Notes: generated by a model from the letters alone, not told the origin. A DNA stretch of 64,000 bases from Pontibacter aydingkolensis (GCF_019443125.1 NZ_JAHYXK010000006.1:182880-246879), one strand, 5' to 3'. Numbered from the stretch's first letter, positions 34,816 to 45,110 are shown. Program-made: numbers and translations.

Positions 34816-35088
34816 CTATCGGTTTGACCCTGAAGAACCTGATCTGTTTGACGATCCGGAAGATCCGGAAGATCCTGATCTGTTAGATCCGGATGATCCA
34901 GAAGAGCCGGTTGATCCGGTTTTGCCTGCTCCGGAAGCACCAGAAGCACCAGAAGTTCTTGAGGTTGAGCCTGTAGAGCTACTGCTCTTAGCCTGAGGCG
35001 ACTTCGAAGTACTCGACTTTGAAGACGAAGATGAAGAAGATGAACCAGATTTGTTAGTATCTTCCTTCTTGTTTTGATTAGTTGCCAT
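34816..35088 (-). CDS. Low-complexity Ser/Gly-rich protein
   Basis: The 90-residue protein is almost wholly Ser, Gly, Thr, Lys, Asn and Arg. The first 20 residues are Lys/Asn-rich, then come serine runs, then repeats of GSSGSSGS and NRSG units to the end. It has no signal peptide, no hydrophobic core and no known domain, so it is probably disordered. The coding DNA is built of GATCCGGAA-like repeats. A downstream hairpin terminator on the same strand supports a real gene. The function is unknown. Confidence 0.65.
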   Translation of the reverse strand: MATNQNKKEDTNKSGSSSSSSSSKSSTSKSPQAKSSSSTGSTSRTSGASGASGAGKTGSTGSSGSSGSNRSGSSGSSGSSNRSGSSGSNR

Positions 35089-35234
35089 AATTAAATTGCT
35101 TTCATAGTTAAATTGAAACTATCAGTAGTTATCACATTACCTGGGTAATGCACCGGGGAGGCAACATTGGCTAAAGCCATGTTGTACTTTATCTTATACA
35201 GTGCCTTTTAGTTAAAGTTGTGTTAATCCTCACA

Positions 35235-36047
35235 TTATTGTACTAATCCAGCGGGCAGGCCATTCGGATACTCCTCTGCAATTGCCCGCTGGATTTCTGC
35301 AATCCGGTTTCCGGGGTTTGGGTGTGTCTGCATAAATTCTGGTCCTCGGGCTGCCCCGCCACTTGCCTTCTCCAATATCTCCATCACACGCATCATAGCC
35401 CTTGGGTCATAACCAGCCTCTCCTGTCAGCCTCACGGCCAGCCTGTCCGATTCCAGTTCGTCATCACGCCCATAGCTCATGTTCAAAAGCTTCCCGATCA
35501 TAGCGGCTGCAATGGCTCCTGTTTGGCTGGCTGGGTTGTCTGGGTCGTAGGTAGCAATAGCTGCAGCGCCTGTTAAACCTTGCGTTAGTTTTGCCTTTGC
35601 CAGTTGTTCTGCAGAATGCCTGGCAACCACATGCCCTATTTCATGCCCGAGCACTCCGGCCAGCTGCCCTTCTGTTTCCAGTCGTTTCAATAAAGCAGCT
35701 GTAATAAAAATCTGGCCGCCTGGCAAAGCAAATGCATTTACAGTCTGCTCATCTGCCAGCAGGTGAAAATCAAACTCATAAGGTGTATCGCCTGCCTTGG
35801 TGCTTCTAACCAGTTTTTGGCCTATCGCTTTCAGTTGCGCGGCAGCTTCCCTGTCCTGGTGCAGGCCTCCGTATTGCTCGGCCATCTGAGGCGCCGCCTG
35901 CAGGCCAAGTGCAATCTCCTGCTCCACAGTCATGTCCACGTGCTGTTCTTCGCCAGTAAACTCATTCTCCTGTGTATTACACCAATAAGTTACCAACGAA
36001 ACAGCCGCGATCAACACCGCTATAATAAATTTTACTATTCCTCTCAT
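35235..36047 (-). CDS. M48 family metalloprotease
   Basis: The 270-residue protein has an N-terminal membrane segment or signal (about 7-24, with Cys23) and an M48 domain with HEIGHVVARH near residue 139 and ELESDRLAVRL supplying the third zinc ligand. The VNAFALPGGQIFITAALLKRL segment is typical. It is a paralogue of 24167-24997 but shorter at the N-terminus, and probably envelope-located. It is a single gene. Confidence 0.92.
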   Translation of the reverse strand: MRGIVKFIIAVLIAAVSLVTYWCNTQENEFTGEEQHVDMTVEQEIALGLQAAPQMAEQYGGLHQDREAAAQLKAIGQKLVRSTKAGDTPYEFDFHLLADEQTVNAFALPGGQIFITAALLKRLETEGQLAGVLGHEIGHVVARHSAEQLAKAKLTQGLTGAAAIATYDPDNPASQTGAIAAAMIGKLLNMSYGRDDELESDRLAVRLTGEAGYDPRAMMRVMEILEKASGGAARGPEFMQTHPNPGNRIAEIQRAIAEEYPNGLPAGLVQ

Positions 36048-36350
36048 TTTCTATATCATACATTAATATTTCTTAGCAAATAACAATCCACCAGTCAATA
36101 CAGGGTGTTTTTTCTCCTTTACGATTTTTAGAATCCTAGAACTAAGAAATGCAGAAATAATAGTTTAAAGGCATTCTCAAAGACAACTCCTCAGGAAAAT
36201 ACTATAGCAAACAAACATCGAGTTATACTTATATGATTAAGTTTTATAGAGGCTAGTGGGCAACATAATGGTATACTTAATTATATAAATTACGTAATAC
36301 TAGCAGTGTTGCCTCATGGTAACACCATGTAATATTAAAAATGTATAACT
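36048..36350. other. AT-rich intergenic region, no gene
   Basis: These 303 bp between divergent genes hold no supported coding sequence. They contain TATACTT at about 36225 and a small hairpin, ATGGTAACACCAT, at about 36316-36328, 23 bp before the small membrane protein gene. I see no clear TAnnTTTG element. Confidence 0.6.
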
Positions 36351-36548
36351 ATGAATATGAAAAGAACCTTTGGTGGTGTGCTGTTGATACTAGGCATCAT
36401 CGGGATTATATGGGGAGCCTATGCCTTTTTAATGGGAGGCGACGGCGTAGCGGTAGGACAATTTACAGCTGCAGTTCCGTTTATAGTAGGTCTTATCTTC
36501 TTCTTTTCAGGCATCAGCCTTATAAAAACAACAAAAGACGAAGCATAA
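36351..36548 (+). CDS. Small two-helix membrane protein
   Basis: The 65-residue protein has two transmembrane helices (about 8-28 and 38-57) separated by a short glycine/aspartate loop, with a charged end (KTTKDEA). The family is unknown; the form is typical of small stress-linked Bacteroidota membrane proteins. The start is ATG 36351, or ATG 36357 two codons in. It has its own long terminator. Confidence 0.7.
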   Translation: MNMKRTFGGVLLILGIIGIIWGAYAFLMGGDGVAVGQFTAAVPFIVGLIFFFSGISLIKTTKDEA

Positions 36549-36556
36549 ATTTTTTA

Positions 36557-36608
36557 CCTTAAAGGAAAAGCCCTGCTGGCATTGGCCAGCAGGGCTTTTC
36601 CTTTAAGG
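36557..36608. terminator. Strong bidirectional terminator
   Basis: Perfect 24-bp arms (36557-36580 and 36585-36608) with GCCCTGCTGGC at the top of the stem. It lies between convergent genes. It is the strongest hairpin in the window. Confidence 0.93.
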
Positions 36609-36622
36609 TATGCTATACTTTA

Positions 36623-37435
36623 CTATACAGTAGTTACATCCTTAAGTTTATTAGCTGCAAAAGCATTTACAGCGTTGGTTTGGTTTAAGAAATCAGATGT
36701 GTAGTTTTTCTCATTCCCATGGATGTACATCACCGTCTTGTCCTTAATCGCTTCGATCACTTCTTTTGATATTTCGCGCGGAACAGCAGGACAACCCAGG
36801 CTGCGGCCCAAACGACCGTGCTGCTTTATAAACGCATCTGTGGCGTAATCAGCGCCATGCACTACAATAGCACGCTCCATGGCATTGGAATTATACTTAT
36901 CATCCATGCCCGATAACCTCAGCGAGAGCCCATGCTTACCATAGTAAGTGGCATCTGTTAAATAAAAACCTACGCTGCTCATGTAAGAGTTTGGCTGGTT
37001 TGAGAACTTATCGGCGGTAACATTTCCGGTATTGCGGCCATGTGCCACCAATGTGTTAATAAGCACTTTTTTAGCCTGCAGATCAATGATCCACATGCGC
37101 TTTTGGTTGCTTGTTTTGGTAAAATCTATTACAGTAAGTATAGATTTGGATGAGGCGGTCAGGTTCTGATTTTTAAAATTCTGGAAGCCGACATAAGCAT
37201 TACGGAAAACACCGAAATCAAGTCCTTTACTTTTAAGTCCAGCCTGCTGGTATACTTCCTGTACATGTGCATCGAAAACAAGCTCTTTCTCATGGTAAGA
37301 AAGCGAAGAACCATTGCCGGAAGCGGATGGGTTTAAGGTAGAAAGTGGTGCTGTTGATTCCTCTAAAGTAATTGAGGCAGGTGTGGTGAAAGATAATAAT
37401 CCAAGTGTTAAAGAAGTCAGAACTATTCTTAGCAT
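36623..37435 (-). CDS. Murein L,D-transpeptidase catalytic-domain protein
   Basis: The 270-residue exported protein has a signal peptide (about 1-20) and a YkuD-like catalytic region in which the active site reads VVHGADYATD then GRLGRSLGCPAVP, giving the conserved histidine and the catalytic cysteine of SxGCP. ANFKN-type helices precede it. It would crosslink peptidoglycan or attach proteins to it in the periplasm. It is convergent with the small membrane protein gene. Confidence 0.9.
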   Translation of the reverse strand: MLRIVLTSLTLGLLSFTTPASITLEESTAPLSTLNPSASGNGSSLSYHEKELVFDAHVQEVYQQAGLKSKGLDFGVFRNAYVGFQNFKNQNLTASSKSILTVIDFTKTSNQKRMWIIDLQAKKVLINTLVAHGRNTGNVTADKFSNQPNSYMSSVGFYLTDATYYGKHGLSLRLSGMDDKYNSNAMERAIVVHGADYATDAFIKQHGRLGRSLGCPAVPREISKEVIEAIKDKTVMYIHGNEKNYTSDFLNQTNAVNAFAANKLKDVTTV

Positions 37436-37648
37436 AGGTGTTTTATATTAAGCTTTAGGTTTACGCAATTATAAAACCAACAGGAGAAACAGTACAAATT
37501 GTTCCGGGAAAGGTCTTATACTTTAGGAAACTGGTTTTAAATTCAAGCCATTTTTCTATGCTCACAAGTATAAAACTCTTGTTTTCAATAAATTAAAACT
37601 ACCCATTACTAACTATAGATACATTCTCAAATTATGGCGATAAACGTT

Positions 37649-37656
37649 TAACTTTG
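37649..37656 (+). promoter_or_regulatory. Predicted -7 promoter element (TAACTTTG)
   Basis: It matches TAnnTTTG. Transcription would start near 37663, so an ATG at 37664 would have no leader; this favours the ATG at 37703 for the downstream lipoprotein. Confidence 0.6.
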
Positions 37657-37702
37657 CACCTATATGCCTGCCGCATCTGTTTTGTGCTTTAATTACGTTG
37701 TT

Positions 37703-38086
37703 ATGTTAAAACGATTGATACCCGTATATTTATTGTTATGCCTGCTGCTTACTGCCTGTGGCGTGCCTGATAGTTTAAAAGGCTTTGACAGCGAGACCTG
37801 GAAAAATGACCGTTATGCCTGCAACGGCCAACGCCAGAAGTTGACAGGAGAGTTTGAGAAGATCAGGAGAGAGCTATATGGAAAAAAAGAGTACGTTGTA
37901 CGCAATTTACTCGGCAAACCTGACAGCGAAAGCCTGCTTGAGCGAAACCAGCGTATCTATTACTATTACTTAGAGCCGGGATCGCAATGTGATGACAGGA
38001 GCAAACTATCGGAGGCAAACTGGGTTGAGGTTCGTATCAATCCAACCGGAAAAGTATCAGAAGTTACATTTAAAAACCCACTATAA
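37703..38086 (+). CDS. BamE/SmpA-like small lipoprotein
   Basis: The 127-residue lipoprotein has a signal ending LLTAC. The body has the YVVRNLLGKPDSESLLERNQ pattern followed by an aromatic strand (RIYYYYLEPG) and a C-terminal strand pair, the helix-then-sheet layout of BamE/OmlA-like folds. The assignment is tentative. The ATG at 37703 is preferred over 37664 because of the -7 element and because it starts the signal peptide. A perfect terminator follows. Confidence 0.75.
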   Translation: MLKRLIPVYLLLCLLLTACGVPDSLKGFDSETWKNDRYACNGQRQKLTGEFEKIRRELYGKKEYVVRNLLGKPDSESLLERNQRIYYYYLEPGSQCDDRSKLSEANWVEVRINPTGKVSEVTFKNPL

Positions 38087-38126
38087 ACAACAAAGGCCCG
38101 GCATAACTTCCGGGCCTTTGTTGTTT
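38085..38126. terminator. Bidirectional hairpin terminator
   Basis: A 17-bp perfect stem (AAACAACAAAGGCCCGG and its complement) with an 8-nt loop, between convergent genes. Confidence 0.92.
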
Positions 38127-38148
38127 ATAATTAATTAGCTTTCAATGC

Positions 38149-38547
38149 TTATTCATCGGCATTATCACTTACAAGGCGTAACTGGCGTTGTCCTTCCAAC
38201 TCCAGGAAGGCCCGCAGTTGTTTCGGGTCTAGTATAGCCCCAATGGATTTGTCAGCTTCCAGGTTAATACTGTATATTGCTTTGGAGCGAAGTATATTAT
38301 CTGCCTGGTACACCTCTTCTGCCTCTGCTATTTGCTCGTAGCGTTTTTGGTTTAACTGCATTGCCAGTTTATACTGTTCCTGTGTAAGGTTTAGCTCTGC
38401 CTGTAATTCAAGCGCGGCCATGGCTTGTCCGTTTATGTTTACCTCCAATACATGCTTGTCCAGTGCATCGTCTGTTAATTTAAGTCGCTGTGCAGTGGCA
38501 AATGTACAGATGGTGGCTGCAAAAGTTAAGAGTAATATCCTTTTCAT
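38149..38547 (-). CDS. Exported helical protein, possibly CpxP/Spy-like
   Basis: The 132-residue protein has a signal peptide (to FATAQ) followed by an all-helical charged domain. The LNLTQEQYKLAMQLNQKRYE segment and the later ILDPKQLRAFLELEGQRQ resemble the LTxxQ helices of CpxP/Spy periplasmic chaperones, but the similarity is weak. The frame is open to 38589; the ATG at 38547 gives the signal peptide and is preferred. Confidence 0.6.
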   Translation of the reverse strand: MKRILLLTFAATICTFATAQRLKLTDDALDKHVLEVNINGQAMAALELQAELNLTQEQYKLAMQLNQKRYEQIAEAEEVYQADNILRSKAIYSINLEADKSIGAILDPKQLRAFLELEGQRQLRLVSDNADE

Positions 38548-38868
38548 ATAACTGTTTTTAAAATCATCCCTGCGGTGCTGTCTCCTCAAAGGTATATGGT
38601 AGGTAAAACGGTAATTTTTAAAACAGGTTTGGTATTATCAGCATTATTTTTATACTTTTCTAATATAGCCAAAAATAAGAATAATAAAATATGTTATACT
38701 TTTCAGATATCCAATTAAACACTATAAAGAACTTACAGCATTCACTAATTATATGAAACCCTGCCCCTGTGAAAGGGTATAAAAAGTACAGCAGCTATAA
38801 ATAGTATTTTTAAAAGTATAACCGCAAGGCCATCGCAATTACATCCGGTTTTGCCCAACGATAGTCTC

Positions 38869-39102
38869 ATGAGAACAACATACTACAACCCGAGTAAATT
38901 AGAAGTAGATTTTGCTAAAGCATTTAAGGACCTCACACCACAGTTAGAAGATAAGCTTGATGAAGGTGAGCAAGTCATCAGCATTAAATCCATTCACGAC
39001 GCAGACAACCCGATGGTGATCTATAAACTGAAAGACAAGGAAGGTGACATGCACGAGGTAGTAGTTCAAATAATTCAACGGCCTGATCAGATAGTAAACT
39101 AA
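38869..39102 (+). CDS. Small soluble protein of unknown function
   Basis: The 77-residue acidic cytoplasmic protein (MRTTYYNPSKLEVDFAKAFK at the start) has a helix followed by beta strands (VISIKSIHDADNPMVIYKL). I recognise no family. The ATG at 38869 is preferred over a TTG at 38851. A strong terminator follows, supporting a real transcription unit. About 250 bp upstream (38590-38850) is AT-rich with several TATACTT copies and no gene. Confidence 0.65.
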   Translation: MRTTYYNPSKLEVDFAKAFKDLTPQLEDKLDEGEQVISIKSIHDADNPMVIYKLKDKEGDMHEVVVQIIQRPDQIVN

Positions 39103-39121
39103 ATAACCAAAACTCAATAAC

Positions 39122-39166
39122 ACGAGAAGATCCCCTACCGGTATTTGATAGGGGATCTTCTCGTTT
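39122..39166. terminator. Bidirectional hairpin terminator
   Basis: ACGAGAAGATCCCCTA pairs with TAGGGGATCTTCTCGT around CCGGTATTTGA; TTTTATT follows. Confidence 0.92.
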
Positions 39167-39187
39167 TATTGTATAGTAAATACTGTA

Positions 39188-39646
39188 TCAGGGACTGTTG
39201 GGCACTTTGTGGTCTTTCTGCTTAAAGTACTGCATAGCAATAAAGGATATCAGCACACCAGAGATTACACCTTCCAGCATCAATACCGAAAAAACAACCA
39301 CCCCTGGCGTAGACTGCACATGCTCACCGAAGTAACGATCCGCAGACAGAACCTCTACCAGCGACTGGCCGCCAATCTTAAGATAAACCAGCATAAGGGC
39401 CGCAAAAATAGTAGTGCCTACAATTGCCGTAATTGTGCCACACGCAATACCGCTAAAATAGCCGATGTTCCCTTTTTCTTTTATCTTTAGTGCTCTGATA
39501 GCCATGGTTATGCCGATTGCCATGATGATACCATTCAGAAAGCGGAGCTCAACAATATGAGTCAGGCCTACAAGCCTCATTAGCAGAAAGTAAGCAATCA
39601 GGCCTGCGGCAGTCAGTAAGCCATACTTAAGGCCTATCTTTTCCAT
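39188..39646 (-). CDS. DUF4199 membrane protein, copy 1
   Basis: The 152-residue protein has four predicted transmembrane helices. It matches the Bacteroidota DUF4199 pattern (YGLLTAAGLIAYFLLMRLVG, then GNIGYFSGIACGTITAIVG). The function is unknown. It is the second gene of a tandem pair with 39681-40151, which shares the same helix layout and the YF-x-G-x-G-x-I-T segment. The gap between them is 34 bp, so they are probably cotranscribed. Confidence 0.85.
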   Translation of the reverse strand: MEKIGLKYGLLTAAGLIAYFLLMRLVGLTHIVELRFLNGIIMAIGITMAIRALKIKEKGNIGYFSGIACGTITAIVGTTIFAALMLVYLKIGGQSLVEVLSADRYFGEHVQSTPGVVVFSVLMLEGVISGVLISFIAMQYFKQKDHKVPNSP

Positions 39647-39680
39647 ATCTTATAGTTTAAGGAGTTTAGACCTTGTTAAA

Positions 39681-40151
39681 TTAAATACGTTCTGGCATGG
39701 TGTGATCTCTGCGCTTATACCATTGCATGGCAATAAAAGCAATAAAGAAGCCAGGCCAGGTACCGTATACGATGGTTAAGGCAAACAGGGCCAGCAATGA
39801 CAGGCCGTCCGGGAATAAGGCACTCGCCTGCAGGTTTTGCAGGTAACTAGCGTCGATCAGGCTGATATAGATTACCAGGAAAACGGCAAGCACGATAGAA
39901 GACACAAGGCCGGTAATTACCCCGATGCCGAGCCCCTGAAAGTAGCTGATCTCCCCGCCTTTTAAACGTTTAAAATTAGCTATCGCCTTTACAATACCAA
40001 CTATCAGGAAAACAGCGCTGATAAAGGACAGCTCAATAATATGCTGCAGGCCAAACACGCCCATTAAAATAAAATAAACGATGTGCGCAATACCTACTAA
40101 TACTCCATACTTAATTGAGATGTTAATGTAGGATATGTTTTCTGATGCCAT
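39681..40151 (-). CDS. DUF4199 membrane protein, copy 2
   Basis: The 156-residue protein has four predicted transmembrane helices and GGEISYFQGLGIGVITGLVSS near the middle, the DUF4199 hallmark. It is first in the tandem pair and likely paralogous to the downstream copy. The function is unknown. The 335 bp upstream (40152-40486) hold no gene and contain the promoter of the divergent ABC-F gene. Confidence 0.85.
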   Translation of the reverse strand: MASENISYINISIKYGVLVGIAHIVYFILMGVFGLQHIIELSFISAVFLIVGIVKAIANFKRLKGGEISYFQGLGIGVITGLVSSIVLAVFLVIYISLIDASYLQNLQASALFPDGLSLLALFALTIVYGTWPGFFIAFIAMQWYKRRDHTMPERI

Positions 40152-40441
40152 GCTGTTATAGTTTGATAATTTTCAAATTAAAATCTTTAAAATGAACAGA
40201 TTAACCATGCTTTTGGTTAAGAAAACAGCTAAAAAGCATAACCGTTGCAATAACCAGCATGGCCAAGTGTATATTATTAAAACTATATACTACAGAAATA
40301 CAGGTGGCGTTGTGCTTTGTTGTATAAATTTTTAGCCCATGGCCCGGAAACAGTTGATTTAAAAAGGATTAAAGTATACTTTCTTTGTGCATTTCTCTTA
40401 AGTGTTTGCAGTAGATTGCGCTATTCCCCGTTTTTATTTCG

Positions 40442-40449
40442 TAGTTTTG
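40442..40449 (+). promoter_or_regulatory. Predicted -7 promoter element (TAGTTTTG)
   Basis: It matches TAnnTTTG, 37 bp before the ABC-F start. A TTG at 40416-40418 is 23 bp upstream and could be the -33 element. Confidence 0.6.
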
Positions 40450-40480
40450 CGGCCAGATTCAGTTTAAATCTCACACATAA

Positions 40481-42112
<1,632 letters not shown>

Positions 42113-42139
42113 CCCTTGCTTTTAGCCTCTACTTTAAAG

Positions 42140-42829
42140 ATGAATCCATATACCAGAGTTGCAGATTTGCTGAGTTTACTGCTAGTGCTATTAACCAGCC
42201 TACCTGCCTTTGCTCAAATACCTGATACAGTTTACCGTAAGCCTGAACTACCAACCGGCCCTCCTACCCCGGTACAGGACAACAAGGCCAAGCCGCAACA
42301 GCGTGCTCAGGAAAAACCTGTGGTGGTACAGCCAACTCAGCAACAGGAGGAACGCGAAGACCTCGAGTTTATGGATCGTTTATACTTTGGTGGAAGTTTC
42401 GGACTTCAGTTTGGTAACTACACCAATATATCGCTGCTACCCATACTTGGATATAAAGTAACAGATAAGTTCAGTGTAGGCCCCGGCTTTGTGTACCATT
42501 TTATCAGAACTGGCGGTCAGACTTTCCAAAACTTTGGTGGTAGGGTGTTTGCCCAGCACGAAGTACTGGGAGGCATTATAAACAGCGGTGCGCTGCTGGT
42601 GCACGCAGAGTATGAAGCCCTGAGCTACGAGAACTATTGGCGTACTAATAACGGCGCTTTCGAATTAACCCGACGCATGGTGTATACGCCATTGGCAGGC
42701 CTGGGCTACAGGCAAAGTGCAGGTAGAGGCTCTTTTGACCTGCTGCTGCTCTACAATTTTAACGACGTAGATTCGCCCTACTCCAATCCAGTTATAAGGG
42801 CCGGGTTCAACATTCCTTTCAGAAGATAA
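42140..42829 (+). CDS. Exported outer-membrane-like beta-barrel protein
   Basis: The 229-residue protein has a signal peptide (to PAFAQ), a Pro/Gln-rich linker (about 25-65) and a beta-rich domain with alternating hydrophobic strands (YFGGSFGLQFGNYTNISLLP, VGPGFVYHF), ending IRAGFNIPFRR. This suggests an eight-strand outer-membrane barrel. The family is unknown. An ATG would allow a start at 42116, but 42140 begins the signal peptide. It follows the ABC-F stop closely. Confidence 0.7.
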   Translation: MNPYTRVADLLSLLLVLLTSLPAFAQIPDTVYRKPELPTGPPTPVQDNKAKPQQRAQEKPVVVQPTQQQEEREDLEFMDRLYFGGSFGLQFGNYTNISLLPILGYKVTDKFSVGPGFVYHFIRTGGQTFQNFGGRVFAQHEVLGGIINSGALLVHAEYEALSYENYWRTNNGAFELTRRMVYTPLAGLGYRQSAGRGSFDLLLLYNFNDVDSPYSNPVIRAGFNIPFRR

Positions 42830-42840
42830 GAAGTATTTAT

Positions 42841-42878
42841 AAAAAAAGGCTGCCAGAGTGATCTGGCAGCCTTTTTTT
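42841..42878. terminator. Bidirectional hairpin terminator
   Basis: AGGCTGCCAGA pairs with TCTGGCAGCCT, flanked by A7 and T7. Confidence 0.93.
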
Positions 42879-42912
42879 ATTGTTCTGTATTTACAAGTTA
42901 AAGCGTTATGCT

Positions 42913-43062
42913 TTAACCACGTATGAGTCGTAAAAGTACTACGATAATGGCGATCACAAGTAAAATATGAATCAGACCGCCTACTGCATCAGGGAATCCT
43001 AGGAAACCAATCAGCCAGAAAATTACGAGTACTACAGCAATAATATACAATAGATTTCCCAT
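42913..43062 (-). CDS. Lmo0937-type small membrane protein, copy 1
   Basis: This 49-residue gene is easy to miss because of its size. It encodes MGNLLYIIAVV, a conserved FWLIGFLGFPDAVGG centre, and a second helix ending LLRLIRG. Two membrane helices surround the GFLGFP turn. It differs from the neighbouring copy at 43132-43284 in only a few positions, so the pair is a recent tandem duplication. The family (Lmo0937/DUF5670-like) is linked to stress in other bacteria; the function is unknown. Confidence 0.85.
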   Translation of the reverse strand: MGNLLYIIAVVLVIFWLIGFLGFPDAVGGLIHILLVIAIIVVLLRLIRG

Positions 43063-43131
43063 AGTTTTATTTGTTTAGTGAGTTCTTAATAAATATTAAT
43101 TATTCTTTATAACGAATTTTTGTCAAACAGG

Positions 43132-43284
43132 TTAAACTCCCCGTATCAGTCGTAATAACACTGCGATTACAGCTAAAACCAGTAATACGTGGATTATACC
43201 ACCAACTGCATCCGGGAATCCCAGAAAACCGATTAACCAAAAGATTATCAGTACGACAGCTATTATATACAATAAATTTCCCAT
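43132..43284 (-). CDS. Lmo0937-type small membrane protein, copy 2
   Basis: The 50-residue protein is nearly identical to the product of 42913-43062. It starts at the ATG at 43284; a longer frame to 43332 would add 16 residues (beginning MKHKTHLF) lacking hydrophobic character, so I reject it. It is upstream of its paralogue by 69 bp on the same strand. Confidence 0.85.
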   Translation of the reverse strand: MGNLLYIIAVVLIIFWLIGFLGFPDAVGGIIHVLLVLAVIAVLLRLIRGV

Positions 43285-43720
43285 AGTTGTTTTGTCTTGT
43301 TGTTTTATAAACAAATGCGTTTTATGCTTCACTCATACTGTATTCATACGGTTGATGTTACAAAAAACAGCATTTGTATTTTTTGCTTATTGCTTTTACG
43401 GGCACATGTATAAAAAGATTTAAATAAACACATGTATTTATTTAAATAATTGAACCTCAAATGGCTCTCTCAACAAAACAAATACTGCATTTTAATTAAG
43501 CATGTAACTGGTTTTAAGGCACATGTATTCAAATACACTACAAGCACATTATCAGCTTATTAGCATTTGTTAGATTAATTTTATTAGCAGGATTTTATTT
43601 TATGTGCATCCTGGCGATTTTCAGTAATTGAAGTCTTCTAATACAGTCAACTAATAAAAGCACCTTATACTTATTTATAGTATTTTTGTATATATAAATT
43701 CTTAACTCATTAACCCAAGT
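43285..43720. other. AT-rich divergent intergenic region
   Basis: These 436 bp hold no gene. They are strongly AT-rich, with runs such as AAATAAACACATGTATTTATTT near 43420-43441 (a long palindrome-like stretch around ACATGT). The TATTTTTG at 43681-43688 is the likely -7 element of the dehydrogenase gene. Confidence 0.6.
43681..43688 (+). promoter_or_regulatory. Predicted -7 promoter element (TATTTTTG)
   Basis: It matches TAnnTTTG, 32 bp upstream of the ATG at 43721. Confidence 0.6.
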
Positions 43721-44626
43721 ATGAAAAAAATAGCAGTTATTGGTTCCGGCACCATGGGTAATGGCATTGCACATGTTTTTGCCCAGAACGGTTTCCAGGT
43801 GTCGCTGGTAGATATTTCGGAAGAGGCACTTCAGAAAGCATTAGGCACTATTTCTAAAAACCTGGACCGGATTGTTGCGAAAGGTAACCTGACGGAAGAG
43901 CAGAAAGAGCAGACGTTACAAAATATTTCAACTTATACTAACATGCAGGAAGGCGTAAAAGAAGCCGACCTGGTAGTAGAGGCAGCAACAGAGAACGTAG
44001 ACCTTAAGCTTAAAATCTTCCGCGACCTAAGCAACTTTACTAAGCCGGAAGCAATACTTGCCTCTAATACCTCCTCCATCTCCATCACTAAAATCGCCTC
44101 GGTAACAGATCGCCCTGACAAAGTAATTGGTATGCACTTTATGAATCCGGTGCCTGTCATGAAATTGGTGGAGATCATCCGTGGCTACTCTACCTCTGAC
44201 GAGGTTACAAACCAGGTGATGGACATGTCGCTGCAATTAGGTAAAGTACCAACAGAGTGTAATGACTACCCGGGTTTTGTGGCTAACCGCATACTTATGC
44301 CAATGATTAACGAGGCGATTTACAGCTTGTACGAAGGCGTTGCTGGCGTAGAGGAAATAGACACGATCATGAAATTAGGCATGGCACACCCGATGGGTCC
44401 GCTGCAACTGGCAGATTTTATCGGCCTGGATGTTTGCCTTTCTATTCTGAATGTGCTGCACGATGGTTTTGGAAACCCGAAGTATGCCCCTTGCCCACTT
44501 TTGGTAAACATGGTACAGGCAGGCCATAAAGGTATAAAGTCAGGCCAGGGCTTCTACTCCTGGACACATGGCACAAAAGAGTTGATCGTAGCTGATCGTT
44601 TCAAGAAAAAACATTTCGTACAATAG
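43721..44626 (+). CDS. 3-hydroxybutyryl-CoA dehydrogenase family protein
   Basis: The 301-residue NAD(P)-dependent enzyme has the Rossmann motif VIGSGTMGNGIA at about residues 5-16, ASNTSSISITKIA near 120, the catalytic histidine in GMHFMNPVPVMKLVE, and the C-terminal domain with GFVANRILMPMINEA and GPLQLADFIGLDVCL. It oxidises 3-hydroxyacyl-CoA in fatty-acid or butyrate-type metabolism. It is cotranscribed with the VOC gene, 2 bp downstream. Confidence 0.93.
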   Translation: MKKIAVIGSGTMGNGIAHVFAQNGFQVSLVDISEEALQKALGTISKNLDRIVAKGNLTEEQKEQTLQNISTYTNMQEGVKEADLVVEAATENVDLKLKIFRDLSNFTKPEAILASNTSSISITKIASVTDRPDKVIGMHFMNPVPVMKLVEIIRGYSTSDEVTNQVMDMSLQLGKVPTECNDYPGFVANRILMPMINEAIYSLYEGVAGVEEIDTIMKLGMAHPMGPLQLADFIGLDVCLSILNVLHDGFGNPKYAPCPLLVNMVQAGHKGIKSGQGFYSWTHGTKELIVADRFKKKHFVQ

Positions 44627-44628
44627 CC

Positions 44629-45018
44629 ATGAGTTTAAGGAACAATGTTGTAGGATGGTTTGAAATACCAGTAGCTGACATGCAGCGCGCCGTTACTTTT
44701 TACGAAGCAGTTTTTGGGTTTAAAATGGAGCACCACCCTATGGGAGACCTGGAAATGGCCTGGTTCCCATCCAATGAAGAAGGAACCGGAGCCGGCGGTA
44801 CACTGATTTATCATAAGGAATGGTACAAACCAAGCACGGATGGGGTTTTGGTATACTTCTCCTCCCCGTCTGAAGACCTGGCAAACGAACTGGCTAAAGT
44901 AGAAGTCGCCGGTGGTCAGGTTCTTCAGGAGAAAACGCTTATCGCTGAAGACATTGGTTATATGGGCGTTTTTCTGGACTCTGAAGGCAACCGTATTGCC
45001 ATGCATTCACGGAAGTAA
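44629..45018 (+). CDS. VOC (glyoxalase-like) family protein
   Basis: The 129-residue protein is a single glyoxalase/bleomycin-resistance fold unit: WFEIPVADMQRAVTFYEAVFGF at the start and YMGVFLDSEGNRIAMHS at the end. Metal ligands are not fully evident, so activity is uncertain. It begins 2 bp after the dehydrogenase stop and probably shares its transcript. The region after it (45019-45555) is a repeat field. Confidence 0.9.
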   Translation: MSLRNNVVGWFEIPVADMQRAVTFYEAVFGFKMEHHPMGDLEMAWFPSNEEGTGAGGTLIYHKEWYKPSTDGVLVYFSSPSEDLANELAKVEVAGGQVLQEKTLIAEDIGYMGVFLDSEGNRIAMHSRK

Positions 45019-45078
45019 TGTTTAATGAATAATGAGTTATGAATGATGAATACTCTATTCATTAAACATTTAAACTTT

Positions 45079-45110
45079 AAAGCCTCTGCTGTACCAACGG
45101 CAGAGGCTTT
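45079..45110 (+). terminator. Hairpin terminator after the VOC gene
   Basis: AAAGCCTCTGC pairs with GCAGAGGCTTT around a 10-nt loop; TATACTT follows. Confidence 0.8.

Noticed and set aside
34764..34949. Open frame rich in Asp/Pro/Leu opposite in phase to the Ser/Gly-rich gene
   Set aside because: It is a shadow produced by the same GATCCGG repeats read in another frame; the Ser/Gly frame has the better start and terminator.
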